Below, one piece after another: positions 36,664-43,721 of a stretch of DNA of 51,885 nt. The stretch comes from Spirochaetia bacterium. GTDB lineage: Bacteria; Spirochaetota; Spirochaetia; CAKZLE01. Made by a program: the position numbers and the translations under genes. The stretch's first letter is position 1, and the number at the start of each line of letters is the position of its first letter. Under the pieces are notes generated by a model that had not been told where the DNA came from, did no database searches, and was given only the letters and a program-made list of their open reading frames with translations. The DNA lies in the NCBI GenBank assembly GCA_021736385.1, contig JAIPFY010000016.1, positions 1-51,885 on the forward strand, in the 5' to 3' direction.

Positions 36664-36933
36664 CTACCTCTCTTTGATGATGATCACATCATCTTCTGAT
36701 GCCTGTTCTGTAACCAGTGACAGGATCCTGTCCGGATTATGGAGTATCGAGAGCTCACCTGTGAGCTTGCGATTGTACTCCGACAGTTCTTCGATATCCC
36801 GCTCGATCTGCATGATCGAGAACTTCAATTCCCTGAATCTGGCAGCCTGACGGACCGGGAAGTACAGTGAGACAGGGATCATGATCAACAGGATGATCCC
36901 GGCGATGACGGTACTCCGGTTCTGTGTTCCCAC
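36664..36933 (-). CDS. ftsL: FtsL-like division protein, GTG start
   Basis: This 89-residue bitopic protein has one helix (IAGIILLIMIPVSLYFPV) followed by a coiled coil (RELKFSIMQIERDIEELSEYNRKL) and a short tail ending in a region like NPDRILSLVTEQ. This is the FtsL pattern, and the position between rsmH and murF is that of ftsL in other dcw clusters. I start at GTG 36933 because AAGGAG lies 7 nt upstream and the rsmH stop is immediately before; the longer frame would overlap rsmH by 59 nt. Confidence 0.82.
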   Translation of the reverse strand: MGTQNRSTVIAGIILLIMIPVSLYFPVRQAARFRELKFSIMQIERDIEELSEYNRKLTGELSILHNPDRILSLVTEQASEDDVIIIKER

Positions 36934-36934
36934 G

Positions 36935-37873
36935 CTACTGCTCCTTATCGGTCTTACGGGCAAATCTGAACTTCGCACTCCTTGATGGTGCATTCATCAT
37001 CACTTCTTCTCTTCCAGCAGTCACAGGTTTCTTGTTGAGCAGCTGCAGCTGAGGGATACCATCACAGGTACACTGAAGCTGTTCAGGTGGACAGATACAG
37101 GGTTTTGCCAGTCTTCTGAAGGTCTGCTTCACGATACGGTCTTCGAGGGAGTGGAAACTGATGACTCCGATCCTTCCTCCAGGAGCGAGGATACGTACAG
37201 CTTCCTCGATGGCCCGCTCTATCCGGTCGAGTTCTCCGTTGACTTCGATACGAAGGGCCTGAAAGGTCCTTGTCGCAGGATGTATCCTTCCATACCGATA
37301 GTTCTTGGGTACGGCATGAAAGATGATCTCTGAGAGTTCTTTTGAGCTGTCGATCCACTGGAGCCTACGCTGCGTACAGATCGCTGAAGCGATCCTGCGT
37401 GAGTACCGTTCTTCACCGTATTGATAGATGACATTGGCCAGTCGTTCTTCCGGGTACTCATTCACGATATCGGCTGCTGAGAGCTCCCCTGTGTCATCAA
37501 GTCGCATATCAAGTGGTTCATCCTTCCGAAAACTGAATCCTCTGCGGGACTCCTCATAATGGAAGATGGAGATACCGAAGTCGAAGAGTATCGCAGTCGG
37601 AGGGGCCTGATCATAGGAGGCAAGATAGCTGTCAAACCAGGTGTTCACCAGAGAGACCCGCTCTCCGAACACAGAGAGCCGCTGTGCAGCTTTCTGCTGG
37701 ATCGAGGTGTCCCGGTCAAGTCCTATGAGTCGCATCGTCGGGAAATGGCGCAGGAACATCTCACTGTGACCACCCTCTCCACAGGTGCAGTCAATCAGCA
37801 GCCCATGCTGTGCAGCGGGTCCGAGATAATCCAGTGCTTCCTGACTCATGACGGGAACATGTTGTATTTCCAT
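36935..37873 (-). CDS. rsmH: 16S rRNA (cytosine1402-N4)-methyltransferase RsmH (MraW)
   Basis: RsmH methylates N4 of C1402 in 16S rRNA. The 312-residue protein has HVPVMSQEALDYL, the SAM-binding TCGEGGHSEMFL and IGLDRDTSIQQKA, the LFDFGIS motif, the family segment RRGFSFRKDEPLDMRLD and the C-terminal GRIGVISFHSLEDRIVKQ. GAGG lies 8 nt before the ATG, and the mraZ stop is 2 nt upstream. Confidence 0.97.
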   Translation of the reverse strand: MEIQHVPVMSQEALDYLGPAAQHGLLIDCTCGEGGHSEMFLRHFPTMRLIGLDRDTSIQQKAAQRLSVFGERVSLVNTWFDSYLASYDQAPPTAILFDFGISIFHYEESRRGFSFRKDEPLDMRLDDTGELSAADIVNEYPEERLANVIYQYGEERYSRRIASAICTQRRLQWIDSSKELSEIIFHAVPKNYRYGRIHPATRTFQALRIEVNGELDRIERAIEEAVRILAPGGRIGVISFHSLEDRIVKQTFRRLAKPCICPPEQLQCTCDGIPQLQLLNKKPVTAGREEVMMNAPSRSAKFRFARKTDKEQ

Positions 37874-37875
37874 GG

Positions 37876-38349
37876 TTACTGCCTCTGGCTGTTATCGGGA
37901 GCTGCTGAGAGCGAGACGCTCAATGCTTGAGAGGCTTCTTCGAAAGCCTTCTCACTCTCTTCCATATATGCATCATATTCATCGACACTCCACAGTTCCA
38001 GAAAGTTGTTGATGCCCAATATGATCGCTTCGTTCTTGACTTCTATCCCTGCTTTCTCCCGCAGGGTCGGGGGTATGTTGATCCTGCCTGATCGGTCTAT
38101 CTCACATTCCTGAGCAGGGGCTATGATCCTTCGCTGCAGCAGCCGTGTCCTGGCATCGAACATCGCCCCTGATCCACTCATGATCTTCTCTGAGATGGTC
38201 TTCCAATCATCAGGGAGCATCAGCCACAGACATCTCTCTACTCCGCGCGTGACAAAGAGCGTGTTCCCATCGAGGGCATTGCGCAATCGAGATGGTATGA
38301 GAATACGTCCCTTCTCATCTACCATATTACGAAACTCTCCTGTCAACAT
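37876..38349 (-). CDS. mraZ: Transcriptional regulator MraZ
   Basis: MraZ binds repeats in the dcw promoter and controls the division cluster. The 157-residue protein has two MraZ/AbrB-like halves: FRNMVDEKGRILIPSRLRNAL at residues ~5-26, and a second starting CEIDRSGRINIPPTLREKA, each with the DxxGR motif. I start at ATG 38349, with AAGGGG about 8 nt upstream; the open frame runs 21 codons further into the operator. The four decamers just upstream are the expected binding sites. Confidence 0.95.
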   Translation of the reverse strand: MLTGEFRNMVDEKGRILIPSRLRNALDGNTLFVTRGVERCLWLMLPDDWKTISEKIMSGSGAMFDARTRLLQRRIIAPAQECEIDRSGRINIPPTLREKAGIEVKNEAIILGINNFLELWSVDEYDAYMEESEKAFEEASQALSVSLSAAPDNSQRQ

Positions 38350-38375
38350 GGATTTTCCCCTTGCCTCCCATATTT

Positions 38376-38415
38376 CTGCAACTTTCTGACATTTCCTGCC
38401 ACTTACTACCACTTA
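38376..38415 (-). promoter_or_regulatory. MraZ operator: four tandem 10-bp repeats
   Basis: Read on the minus strand the decamers are TAAGTGGTAG, TAAGTGGCAG, GAAATGTCAG and AAAGTTGCAG, in exact 10-bp register, so they face the same side of the helix. MraZ boxes in other bacteria are GTGG- or TGGG-centred repeats of the same spacing. A further TAAGTGGATA at 38427-38436 lies in the promoter spacer, one base out of register. Confidence 0.75.
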
Positions 38416-38417
38416 TC

Positions 38418-38445
38418 ATGATAGCTTATCCACTTATGAAGTCAA
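38418..38445 (-). promoter_or_regulatory. Promoter of the division cluster
   Basis: On the minus strand TTGACT, a 16-nt spacer and TATCAT. The predicted start near 38411 falls in the first MraZ repeat, so bound MraZ would block it. Confidence 0.65.
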
Positions 38446-38446
38446 G

Positions 38447-38476
38447 TTGATGAAAATAGCTTTTACTGCTTATCCT
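38447..38476 (+). promoter_or_regulatory. Possible plus-strand promoter of the candidate RNA
   Basis: TTGATG, an 18-nt spacer and TATCCT point away from mraZ. It is weaker than the other promoters named here but stands back to back with the mraZ promoter. Confidence 0.3.
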
Positions 38477-38478
38477 GA

Positions 38479-38819
38479 CGAAGAGTTCAGCGAGTACTTA
38501 ACGGAGGTTTACCAGAAGCCCTCTCTGTATGGTTATCTGGCTGTTCACCTGATGGTGAGTGTGCAGCGATCACGATCTGGCCAGGCTGGAGACAGGGAGT
38601 GTACAGGGCTCTACAGTGAACGAAGTACCCGCTGCCTATCGGTGTTCGGCAGTGGGTACTCGTGGGGAGGAGCAGCAGGTGGCACCTGCCGTACGATTGA
38701 GAGTCTCTGTGTTCATGCAGACAGCTGGTGGACATGTCCATCACTGCACAAGAGGGGGATAGCTGTGAAGAGGAACTCGGCGATGGGTGACTAGAGAGCT
38801 GCCCCGGGCAGCTCTCTAG
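38479..38819 (+). ncRNA. Candidate structured non-coding RNA, family unknown
   Basis: This gap between the mraZ promoter and the branching-enzyme gene has strong pairing on the plus strand. GAGTTC (38483-38488) can close onto GAACTC (38773-38778), extended by CG/CG across a 2x2 A-A/G-G step. Inside are a 12-bp stem GTACCCGCTGCC/GGCAGTGGGTAC (38625-38659) with one G-U pair, GCAGG/CCTGC (38675-38689), and TGCAG/CTGCA around TGGTGG/CCATCA (38715-38747). A 14-bp hairpin ends it. A 114-codon frame (38450-38794) crosses the region, but its product is rich in Cys, Arg and Trp with no ribosome binding site. RNase P, tmRNA and SRP signatures are absent. Stems were found by eye. Confidence 0.4.
38791..38819. 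terminator. 14-bp hairpin between convergent units
   Basis: CTAGAGAGCTGCCC and GGGCAGCTCTCTAG are exact inverted copies around one base. It lies 3 bases from the branching-enzyme stop and at the 3' end of the candidate RNA. No proper T run follows on either strand, so intrinsic termination is only likely, not certain. Confidence 0.5.
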
Positions 38820-38821
38820 CT

Positions 38822-40420
38822 TCAGTTCTTATCGAAATCCACACCGAAGATGCGGTAGTCGATATCGGGGAAGAGATTGGTCTTCTTCTCCGTCCGGGTC
38901 AGCCACTCGGTGTTCACCGAATTCCGGCACATGTTCTCATAGACGAGGTTGAAATTATGGATATGCTCTTTCATCCGGCGTTCGGCATAGGAGACGGTCG
39001 TACCATTGCTGATGATGAACGGCCAGTCAGAGGCCATGGCAAGCAGCACCTCACGTGCCGCATGCTGCAGGAACCGCTCTTTCAGGGATGTCTGGTCGGG
39101 AAACCGTTCCACCAGTTCGATCATACGTCTGATCGAGGTATGCACATGACGATAGATCCAGTCATTGGTCCCATCGACCCAGACCGATGCATACCCCTTG
39201 TTCCCCCAACTGGAGAGCGCGGGATGGATCACCTGATTCCTGGGATACTTCTTGAGATAGGTCTCTGCATTCATCATCTGCAGTTCGGGTTCTTTGGCAA
39301 GCCCCCGGATCACCTCTTCGAGCCAGGAGATCCCTTCGAACCACCAGTGCCCGAACAGTTCCGCATCGAAGGGAAGCGTGAAATACGGTTCCCGGTCTAT
39401 CAGTTTCCCCACGGTCTCCGTCTTCTTCCTCAGAGCGTAGATGAAGTTACCGGCATGCTCTCTGGTTCTCTTGAGCGCTTCGTCATACCGATACAGCTGC
39501 TTGTCGGATGAGTCCGCATCAGTGATCGCCCAGTACTTGTAGCCGGTGAAGCAGCGTACTTCCGGTTCATGGATATACGGCCGAATATAATCCATATCAA
39601 GATCGTACCCGATATCCCGGTAGAAATCACGATAGACTCCATCGACCGGATAGCCATGACCTTCGGACCAGACCAGCTGGGAGAGCCCGTAGTCCCGGGC
39701 GAACACATTCACCCCATTCTCACAGGAAGCCGGTGCATAGATGCCTCGCACGGCTTTCTCCTCGGCAAGGTTGATACTGTGTGTGCCGGCATAGAAGTAC
39801 TCGACATTGTTCTGGTGAAGGATCTTCTCAAGTCCTGGATAGTATCCACACTCAGGCAGCCAGAACCCCTTCGGTTTTCGTCTGAAGTGTGCCACATGGG
39901 ACATCATAGCCAGCTCGATCTGTGCTTTGATCGCCAGCGGGTATTCTTTGAACATGGGAAGGAACGCATGGGTGGCTGCCGTAGTGAGTATGATCAGATG
40001 ACCACTGTCTTCCAGAGATCTGAACCCCTGCAGGATATCACCACGGTAGACACCCTGAAAATCTTCTAGATCCTGCCTGTAGAGCTTCAGATACATATGG
40101 GCAAGCTTGTTCATCTCCGGGTGATCTTTGGTCCTCTCGATCTCTTTCTCACCAAGTTCTATGAGTTCATGGAGATGGTGGGTATACCGGTCATGCAGCA
40201 GATCGTCTGCAAGCATGGCACACAAAGTCGGTGACAGCGACAGAGTGATCTGATACGGGATCCCTTCTCTGCGCAGTCTATGAAAGACCCGCAGCATGGG
40301 CAGGTAGGTCTCTGATATGGCTTCAAAGAGCCAGTTCTCTTCCAGGAACTTTGGGTGCTCGGGATGACGCACGAACGGTAGGTGTGCATGAAGAGCCAAT
40401 CCGACGAATCCAGTACTCAT
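38822..40420 (-). CDS. GH57 1,4-alpha-glucan branching enzyme
   Basis: GH57 branching enzymes introduce alpha-1,6 branches into glycogen. The 532-residue length and N-terminus VGLALHAHLPFVRHPE match the archaeal and Thermus-type enzymes. The nucleophile Glu190 lies in GFWLPECGYYPG and the acid/base Asp352 in FDAELFGHWWFEG. A C-terminal helical domain follows (HPALSSWGNKGYASVWVDG). It is 3 nt behind the DUF4912 gene and cotranscribed with it. With glgA and glgC elsewhere in the window it completes a glycogen synthesis set; no GH13 branching enzyme is seen here. Confidence 0.9.
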   Translation of the reverse strand: MSTGFVGLALHAHLPFVRHPEHPKFLEENWLFEAISETYLPMLRVFHRLRREGIPYQITLSLSPTLCAMLADDLLHDRYTHHLHELIELGEKEIERTKDHPEMNKLAHMYLKLYRQDLEDFQGVYRGDILQGFRSLEDSGHLIILTTAATHAFLPMFKEYPLAIKAQIELAMMSHVAHFRRKPKGFWLPECGYYPGLEKILHQNNVEYFYAGTHSINLAEEKAVRGIYAPASCENGVNVFARDYGLSQLVWSEGHGYPVDGVYRDFYRDIGYDLDMDYIRPYIHEPEVRCFTGYKYWAITDADSSDKQLYRYDEALKRTREHAGNFIYALRKKTETVGKLIDREPYFTLPFDAELFGHWWFEGISWLEEVIRGLAKEPELQMMNAETYLKKYPRNQVIHPALSSWGNKGYASVWVDGTNDWIYRHVHTSIRRMIELVERFPDQTSLKERFLQHAAREVLLAMASDWPFIISNGTTVSYAERRMKEHIHNFNLVYENMCRNSVNTEWLTRTEKKTNLFPDIDYRIFGVDFDKN

Positions 40421-40423
40421 ATC

Positions 40424-41179
40424 CTATGCCTCTCTGCTCTTGTTCTGTTTGATCGAACACCGCGTGCTGTTGACGATGATCTCGACAAGCGGGTTGTCAG
40501 TGATGATGCCCGACCGATCTGTGAGTCCTGAAAGGAACAGCTCAAGATCTTCTGCGTGCTCCTTGAGCTCATCGATATGATCGAGCCAGTATCCTCCGGG
40601 ACTCTCGACCTGATTGGACTGTGCCAGTTTGAACACCTGTCTCTCCTCCTCAGGGGAGCAGTTGCAGATCAGATCTACGATATAACAGCGTCCGGGAGTC
40701 GGCAGGTTGATATACCAGCTCGTATCAGATTCCTGGATCGGTATCTCAAAGCTGCTGAGGGCTTCTTTCGGGTTCCCTCCGAAGCCGGAGAGCTCATAGA
40801 CCCGAAGGAGGATCTCCATCTGAGGATACTGTTCCTTCATCTTGGTAAGCTCTATACGGTTGATATCCCAATAGGCATACGCCCAGAAGGGATCACGAAG
40901 CAGCAGGGTGATCTGTGTCTCAGCATACTGTTCAGGGATCTCAAAGTTCGACCCCTCATCCTCTGCGGAGATCTGTTCACGAAAGATATCATACTTCTTA
41001 CCCTTGAGTTTCATGATATCGTTGCTCATCTGTCGATCAGCGATCTTATCTTCCTGAATCTCTTCGAGCAGCTCGACGAGCTCTTCTTTCGTAAGATCCT
41101 CACTATGGCGAACGCCCTCTTTTCGAAGAAGACATTGAAGCTCTTCTGCAGAAAGCGACAGATACCATTCTGTTGACAT
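40424..41179 (-). CDS. DUF4912 domain protein with SAP/Rho-N-like N-terminus
   Basis: The 251-residue protein has an N-terminal helical motif (YLSLSAEELQCLLRKEGVRH, then DLTKEELVELLEEI) like SAP or Rho-N folds. A DUF4912 domain follows (ITLLLRDPFWAYAYWDINRI, RVYELSGFGGNPKEALSSFE, SWYINLPTPGRCYIVDLIC). DUF4912 genes often accompany GH57 enzymes, and its Trp-rich beta sandwich suggests glucan binding, though this is inference. I start at ATG 41179, 9 nt after GGAG; the ATG at 41194 lacks a ribosome binding site. It is first in an operon with the branching enzyme. Confidence 0.8.
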   Translation of the reverse strand: MSTEWYLSLSAEELQCLLRKEGVRHSEDLTKEELVELLEEIQEDKIADRQMSNDIMKLKGKKYDIFREQISAEDEGSNFEIPEQYAETQITLLLRDPFWAYAYWDINRIELTKMKEQYPQMEILLRVYELSGFGGNPKEALSSFEIPIQESDTSWYINLPTPGRCYIVDLICNCSPEEERQVFKLAQSNQVESPGGYWLDHIDELKEHAEDLELFLSGLTDRSGIITDNPLVEIIVNSTRCSIKQNKSREA

Positions 41180-41249
41180 CAATATATGCTCCATAAGTTA
41201 CGATTTGGATTTTTCCGATTCTGCCAAAGAACCGCTGCTTATTCATAAT

Positions 41250-41278
41250 ATCGTAGATAAAAGCATCATTTTAGTCAA
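41250..41278 (-). promoter_or_regulatory. Promoter of the DUF4912 and branching-enzyme operon
   Basis: On the minus strand TTGACT, a 17-nt spacer and TACGAT, leaving a leader of about 65 nt. Confidence 0.5.
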
Positions 41279-41363
41279 CAAGCTATCGCGAAGGGGGCAC
41301 CGAGTAACTGCGATATCAGGATGTCACGAATCGTTTTTAGCTGGGGGAGTCGGCCGTCTTCCC

Positions 41364-41393
41364 TAGACTACACAAGAAAAAATATCTTATACT
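41364..41393 (+). promoter_or_regulatory. Promoter of the GH57/DUF3536 gene
   Basis: TAGACT, an 18-nt spacer and TATACT. The -10 box ends only 6 nt before ATG 41400, which lacks a Shine-Dalgarno, so transcription should begin at the start codon. Confidence 0.55.
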
Positions 41394-41399
41394 TGCCGA

Positions 41400-43721
41400 A
41401 TGAAAACAACGTTGATCCTACATGGGCATTTCTATCAGCCCCCCCGTGATATGCCGAATACCGGTCTGATCCCGAAACAGTCATCGGCTTTCCCTCACGG
41501 CGACTGGAACGAGCGCATCACCAGAGAGTGCTATGCTGCTAATGCCTTCTCACGATATCTCACCTATGACGGACGAGTGATCTCCATCGTCAACAACTAC
41601 GAATATCTCTCCTTCAATTTCGGGCCCACCCTGCTCCATTGGCTGCAGAGTGAGGACCCGAAGACCTATGCACGCATCATAGAGGCTGACCGGATCAGTG
41701 CAGAGAGGAACCATGGACATGGCAATGCTATCGCCCAGAGCTTCAATCATACGATCCTGCCGCTTGATACCCCTGAAGACGCACTGACACAGATCATGTG
41801 GGGACTGGAAGACTTCTCCCATCACTTCGGGCGCGCTGCTGAAGGGATCTGGCTCCCTGAAGCCGCTGTGAACATGCATATCGTCGATATACTCATAGAC
41901 CTCGGCATCAAGTTCATCGTGCTCTCCCCCTGGCAGGCCGAACGTATCGAGAAGTCTCCGGGGACCTGGTATGACCTGAAGGATGAACATGCACCGTATC
42001 AGGAGCCCTACCGCATCGAGGGCACCAGCGGTTCTCTCGCCGCGTTCTTCTATCATCCGGGACTGGCTTCAGGGATCAGTTTCGATCACTATCTCAGAGA
42101 TGCGGACCTGCTCTTCGAACGACTGCAGGAAGTACAGCGCTCCGATGCTCCCGCACTGCTGCATTCAGCTACCGATGGAGAGATATTCGGTCACCATGAA
42201 CCCTATGGCGATATGTGCCTTGCCGCCCTGATGCACAAGATCCGGGAGGATGAGGCGTTCACTGTCTCCAACTACGGCGCCTATCTCGCAGAACACCCCC
42301 CCACCCTGCGCGCACAGCTCAGATCAGGAGAGGGGAACAAGGGAAGTTCCTGGAGCTGCTTCCATGGGGTCTCTCGCTGGTACAAGGACTGTGGATGCTC
42401 GACAGGAGGCAAGGAGGGCTGGAACCAGCAGTGGAGGACTCCTCTGCGGAATGCGTTCAGAGCTCTGAGCAATGAACTGGTACGGATCTATACCCGGGAG
42501 CTTGGCAGACTGCTGCCGGGAAGCGACCCGCAGAACATACTGCAGGAGTATGCTCAAGTGGTCTCCGGCAGATCGACTCCGATCGATTTCGCTCAGAGAC
42601 TGCTGGGTGCACGAGCATCTGCTCATACGATATCGACACTGTTGAGGCTGCTTGAGGGACAGCGCTTTCGGATGTATACCTTCACCTCCTGCGGTTGGTT
42701 CTTCGCCGATATCTCAGGGCTCGAACCGATACAGAACATGCGCTATGCCATACAGGCGGTCAACCTCTATGAGCAGTTCAGTGATAAGGACCTGATGTAT
42801 CTTCTGCTGCAGTCACTCAAGGGGGCCAAGAGCAATATCAGCGGGATCGGTACAGGGGCTGAGATCCTGGTCTCTCTGGAACCGACCCATGAACGCGGCT
42901 ACGAAGCGATCGCGTTCTTCGTACTGAATCATCTCATAGCCTGTCCCGAGAAACACAGACAGCACTACGGGATGTTCGACCTCCTGGAGATCGATCTGCC
43001 TGATCAGGAGAATATCTCCATCACGATCTTCGATAAGCCCCTTCACAGGGAGCTGCACTACAGGGTCTCCTACAGCTATGATGAAGAGGCCGGGATCATG
43101 CTCTCGATCACACTCCTTTCGACAGATGAGGTACAGACACCCACTCCGATCCAGGTCGCGGATCTGCCTGAACGCATGATCGATGAGCTGTACAGCTGGA
43201 TCGATAATTCCCTTGCACGTGTAGCCGACAATGACATCGAACGAGTCACGCAGGATATCAGCAACTATACCGCTCTGATCAAACAGGGCGCCTGTGAACC
43301 GAATGACTCATTCTATATCACCAACATGGGGACCTGTCTGAGAACGCTGCATTCGTTATTCCGACAGGATCTTCCATTCACGGCAGCCGGTTCCCTCTCG
43401 CTGATGGATAACCTGCTTCGATTCATCCAGCTCAAAGCTGATAAGAAGATCAAGCTCAGTACCGAACAGAGTCTCTCGCTCTATGTGAAGAAGCATGCAC
43501 AGCATCTCAGGGATGAGTTCTCGAGGGAATCAAGTCAGTTCATCTGCAGTATTCTCAGCACCGCCCGGGCTGCAGGGTTCACGGTCGATATCACCGAACT
43601 GCAGAACTACGTGTTCACCCACATCGATCGAGTCCGAGCTGCAGGTGAGACCTGCTCACCGGAGCTGATCCAGATAGGACTCGAGACCGGTATCGTGGTC
43701 GATGATCTGACAACGGGCTAG
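41400..43721 (+). CDS. GH57 glycoside hydrolase with DUF3536 domain
   Basis: This 773-residue protein has an N-terminal GH57 domain (ILHGHFYQPPRDMPNTG, the Glu154 nucleophile candidate in GIWLPEAAV, and the acid/base Asp in SATDGEIFGHHEPYGDM) and a long DUF3536 C-terminal region beginning near SSWSCFHGVSRWYKDCGC. GH57 enzymes act on alpha-glucans, and this subgroup is often annotated as amylase-like without a defined substrate. There is no signal peptide, so it should work on glycogen or maltodextrin in the cytoplasm. It is divergent from the DUF4912 operon, appears leaderless, and overlaps recN by 4 nt at the 3' ends. Confidence 0.85.
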   Translation: MKTTLILHGHFYQPPRDMPNTGLIPKQSSAFPHGDWNERITRECYAANAFSRYLTYDGRVISIVNNYEYLSFNFGPTLLHWLQSEDPKTYARIIEADRISAERNHGHGNAIAQSFNHTILPLDTPEDALTQIMWGLEDFSHHFGRAAEGIWLPEAAVNMHIVDILIDLGIKFIVLSPWQAERIEKSPGTWYDLKDEHAPYQEPYRIEGTSGSLAAFFYHPGLASGISFDHYLRDADLLFERLQEVQRSDAPALLHSATDGEIFGHHEPYGDMCLAALMHKIREDEAFTVSNYGAYLAEHPPTLRAQLRSGEGNKGSSWSCFHGVSRWYKDCGCSTGGKEGWNQQWRTPLRNAFRALSNELVRIYTRELGRLLPGSDPQNILQEYAQVVSGRSTPIDFAQRLLGARASAHTISTLLRLLEGQRFRMYTFTSCGWFFADISGLEPIQNMRYAIQAVNLYEQFSDKDLMYLLLQSLKGAKSNISGIGTGAEILVSLEPTHERGYEAIAFFVLNHLIACPEKHRQHYGMFDLLEIDLPDQENISITIFDKPLHRELHYRVSYSYDEEAGIMLSITLLSTDEVQTPTPIQVADLPERMIDELYSWIDNSLARVADNDIERVTQDISNYTALIKQGACEPNDSFYITNMGTCLRTLHSLFRQDLPFTAAGSLSLMDNLLRFIQLKADKKIKLSTEQSLSLYVKKHAQHLRDEFSRESSQFICSILSTARAAGFTVDITELQNYVFTHIDRVRAAGETCSPELIQIGLETGIVVDDLTTG

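Noticed and set aside
38450-38794. A 114-codon open frame on the plus strand across the candidate RNA
   Set aside because: The first ~35 residues look protein-like, but the rest is unusually rich in Cys, Arg, Trp and Ser, there is no ribosome binding site, and the bases are better explained by paired stems. I cannot fully exclude a real small protein.
38460-38820. Identification of the candidate RNA as RNase P RNA, tmRNA or SRP RNA
   Set aside because: The position fits rnpB in some phyla, but the universal GAGGAAAGTCC and ACAGAA segments are missing on both strands. There is no tmRNA tag reading frame or T arm, and GGAGGAGCAGC only loosely resembles the SRP loop.
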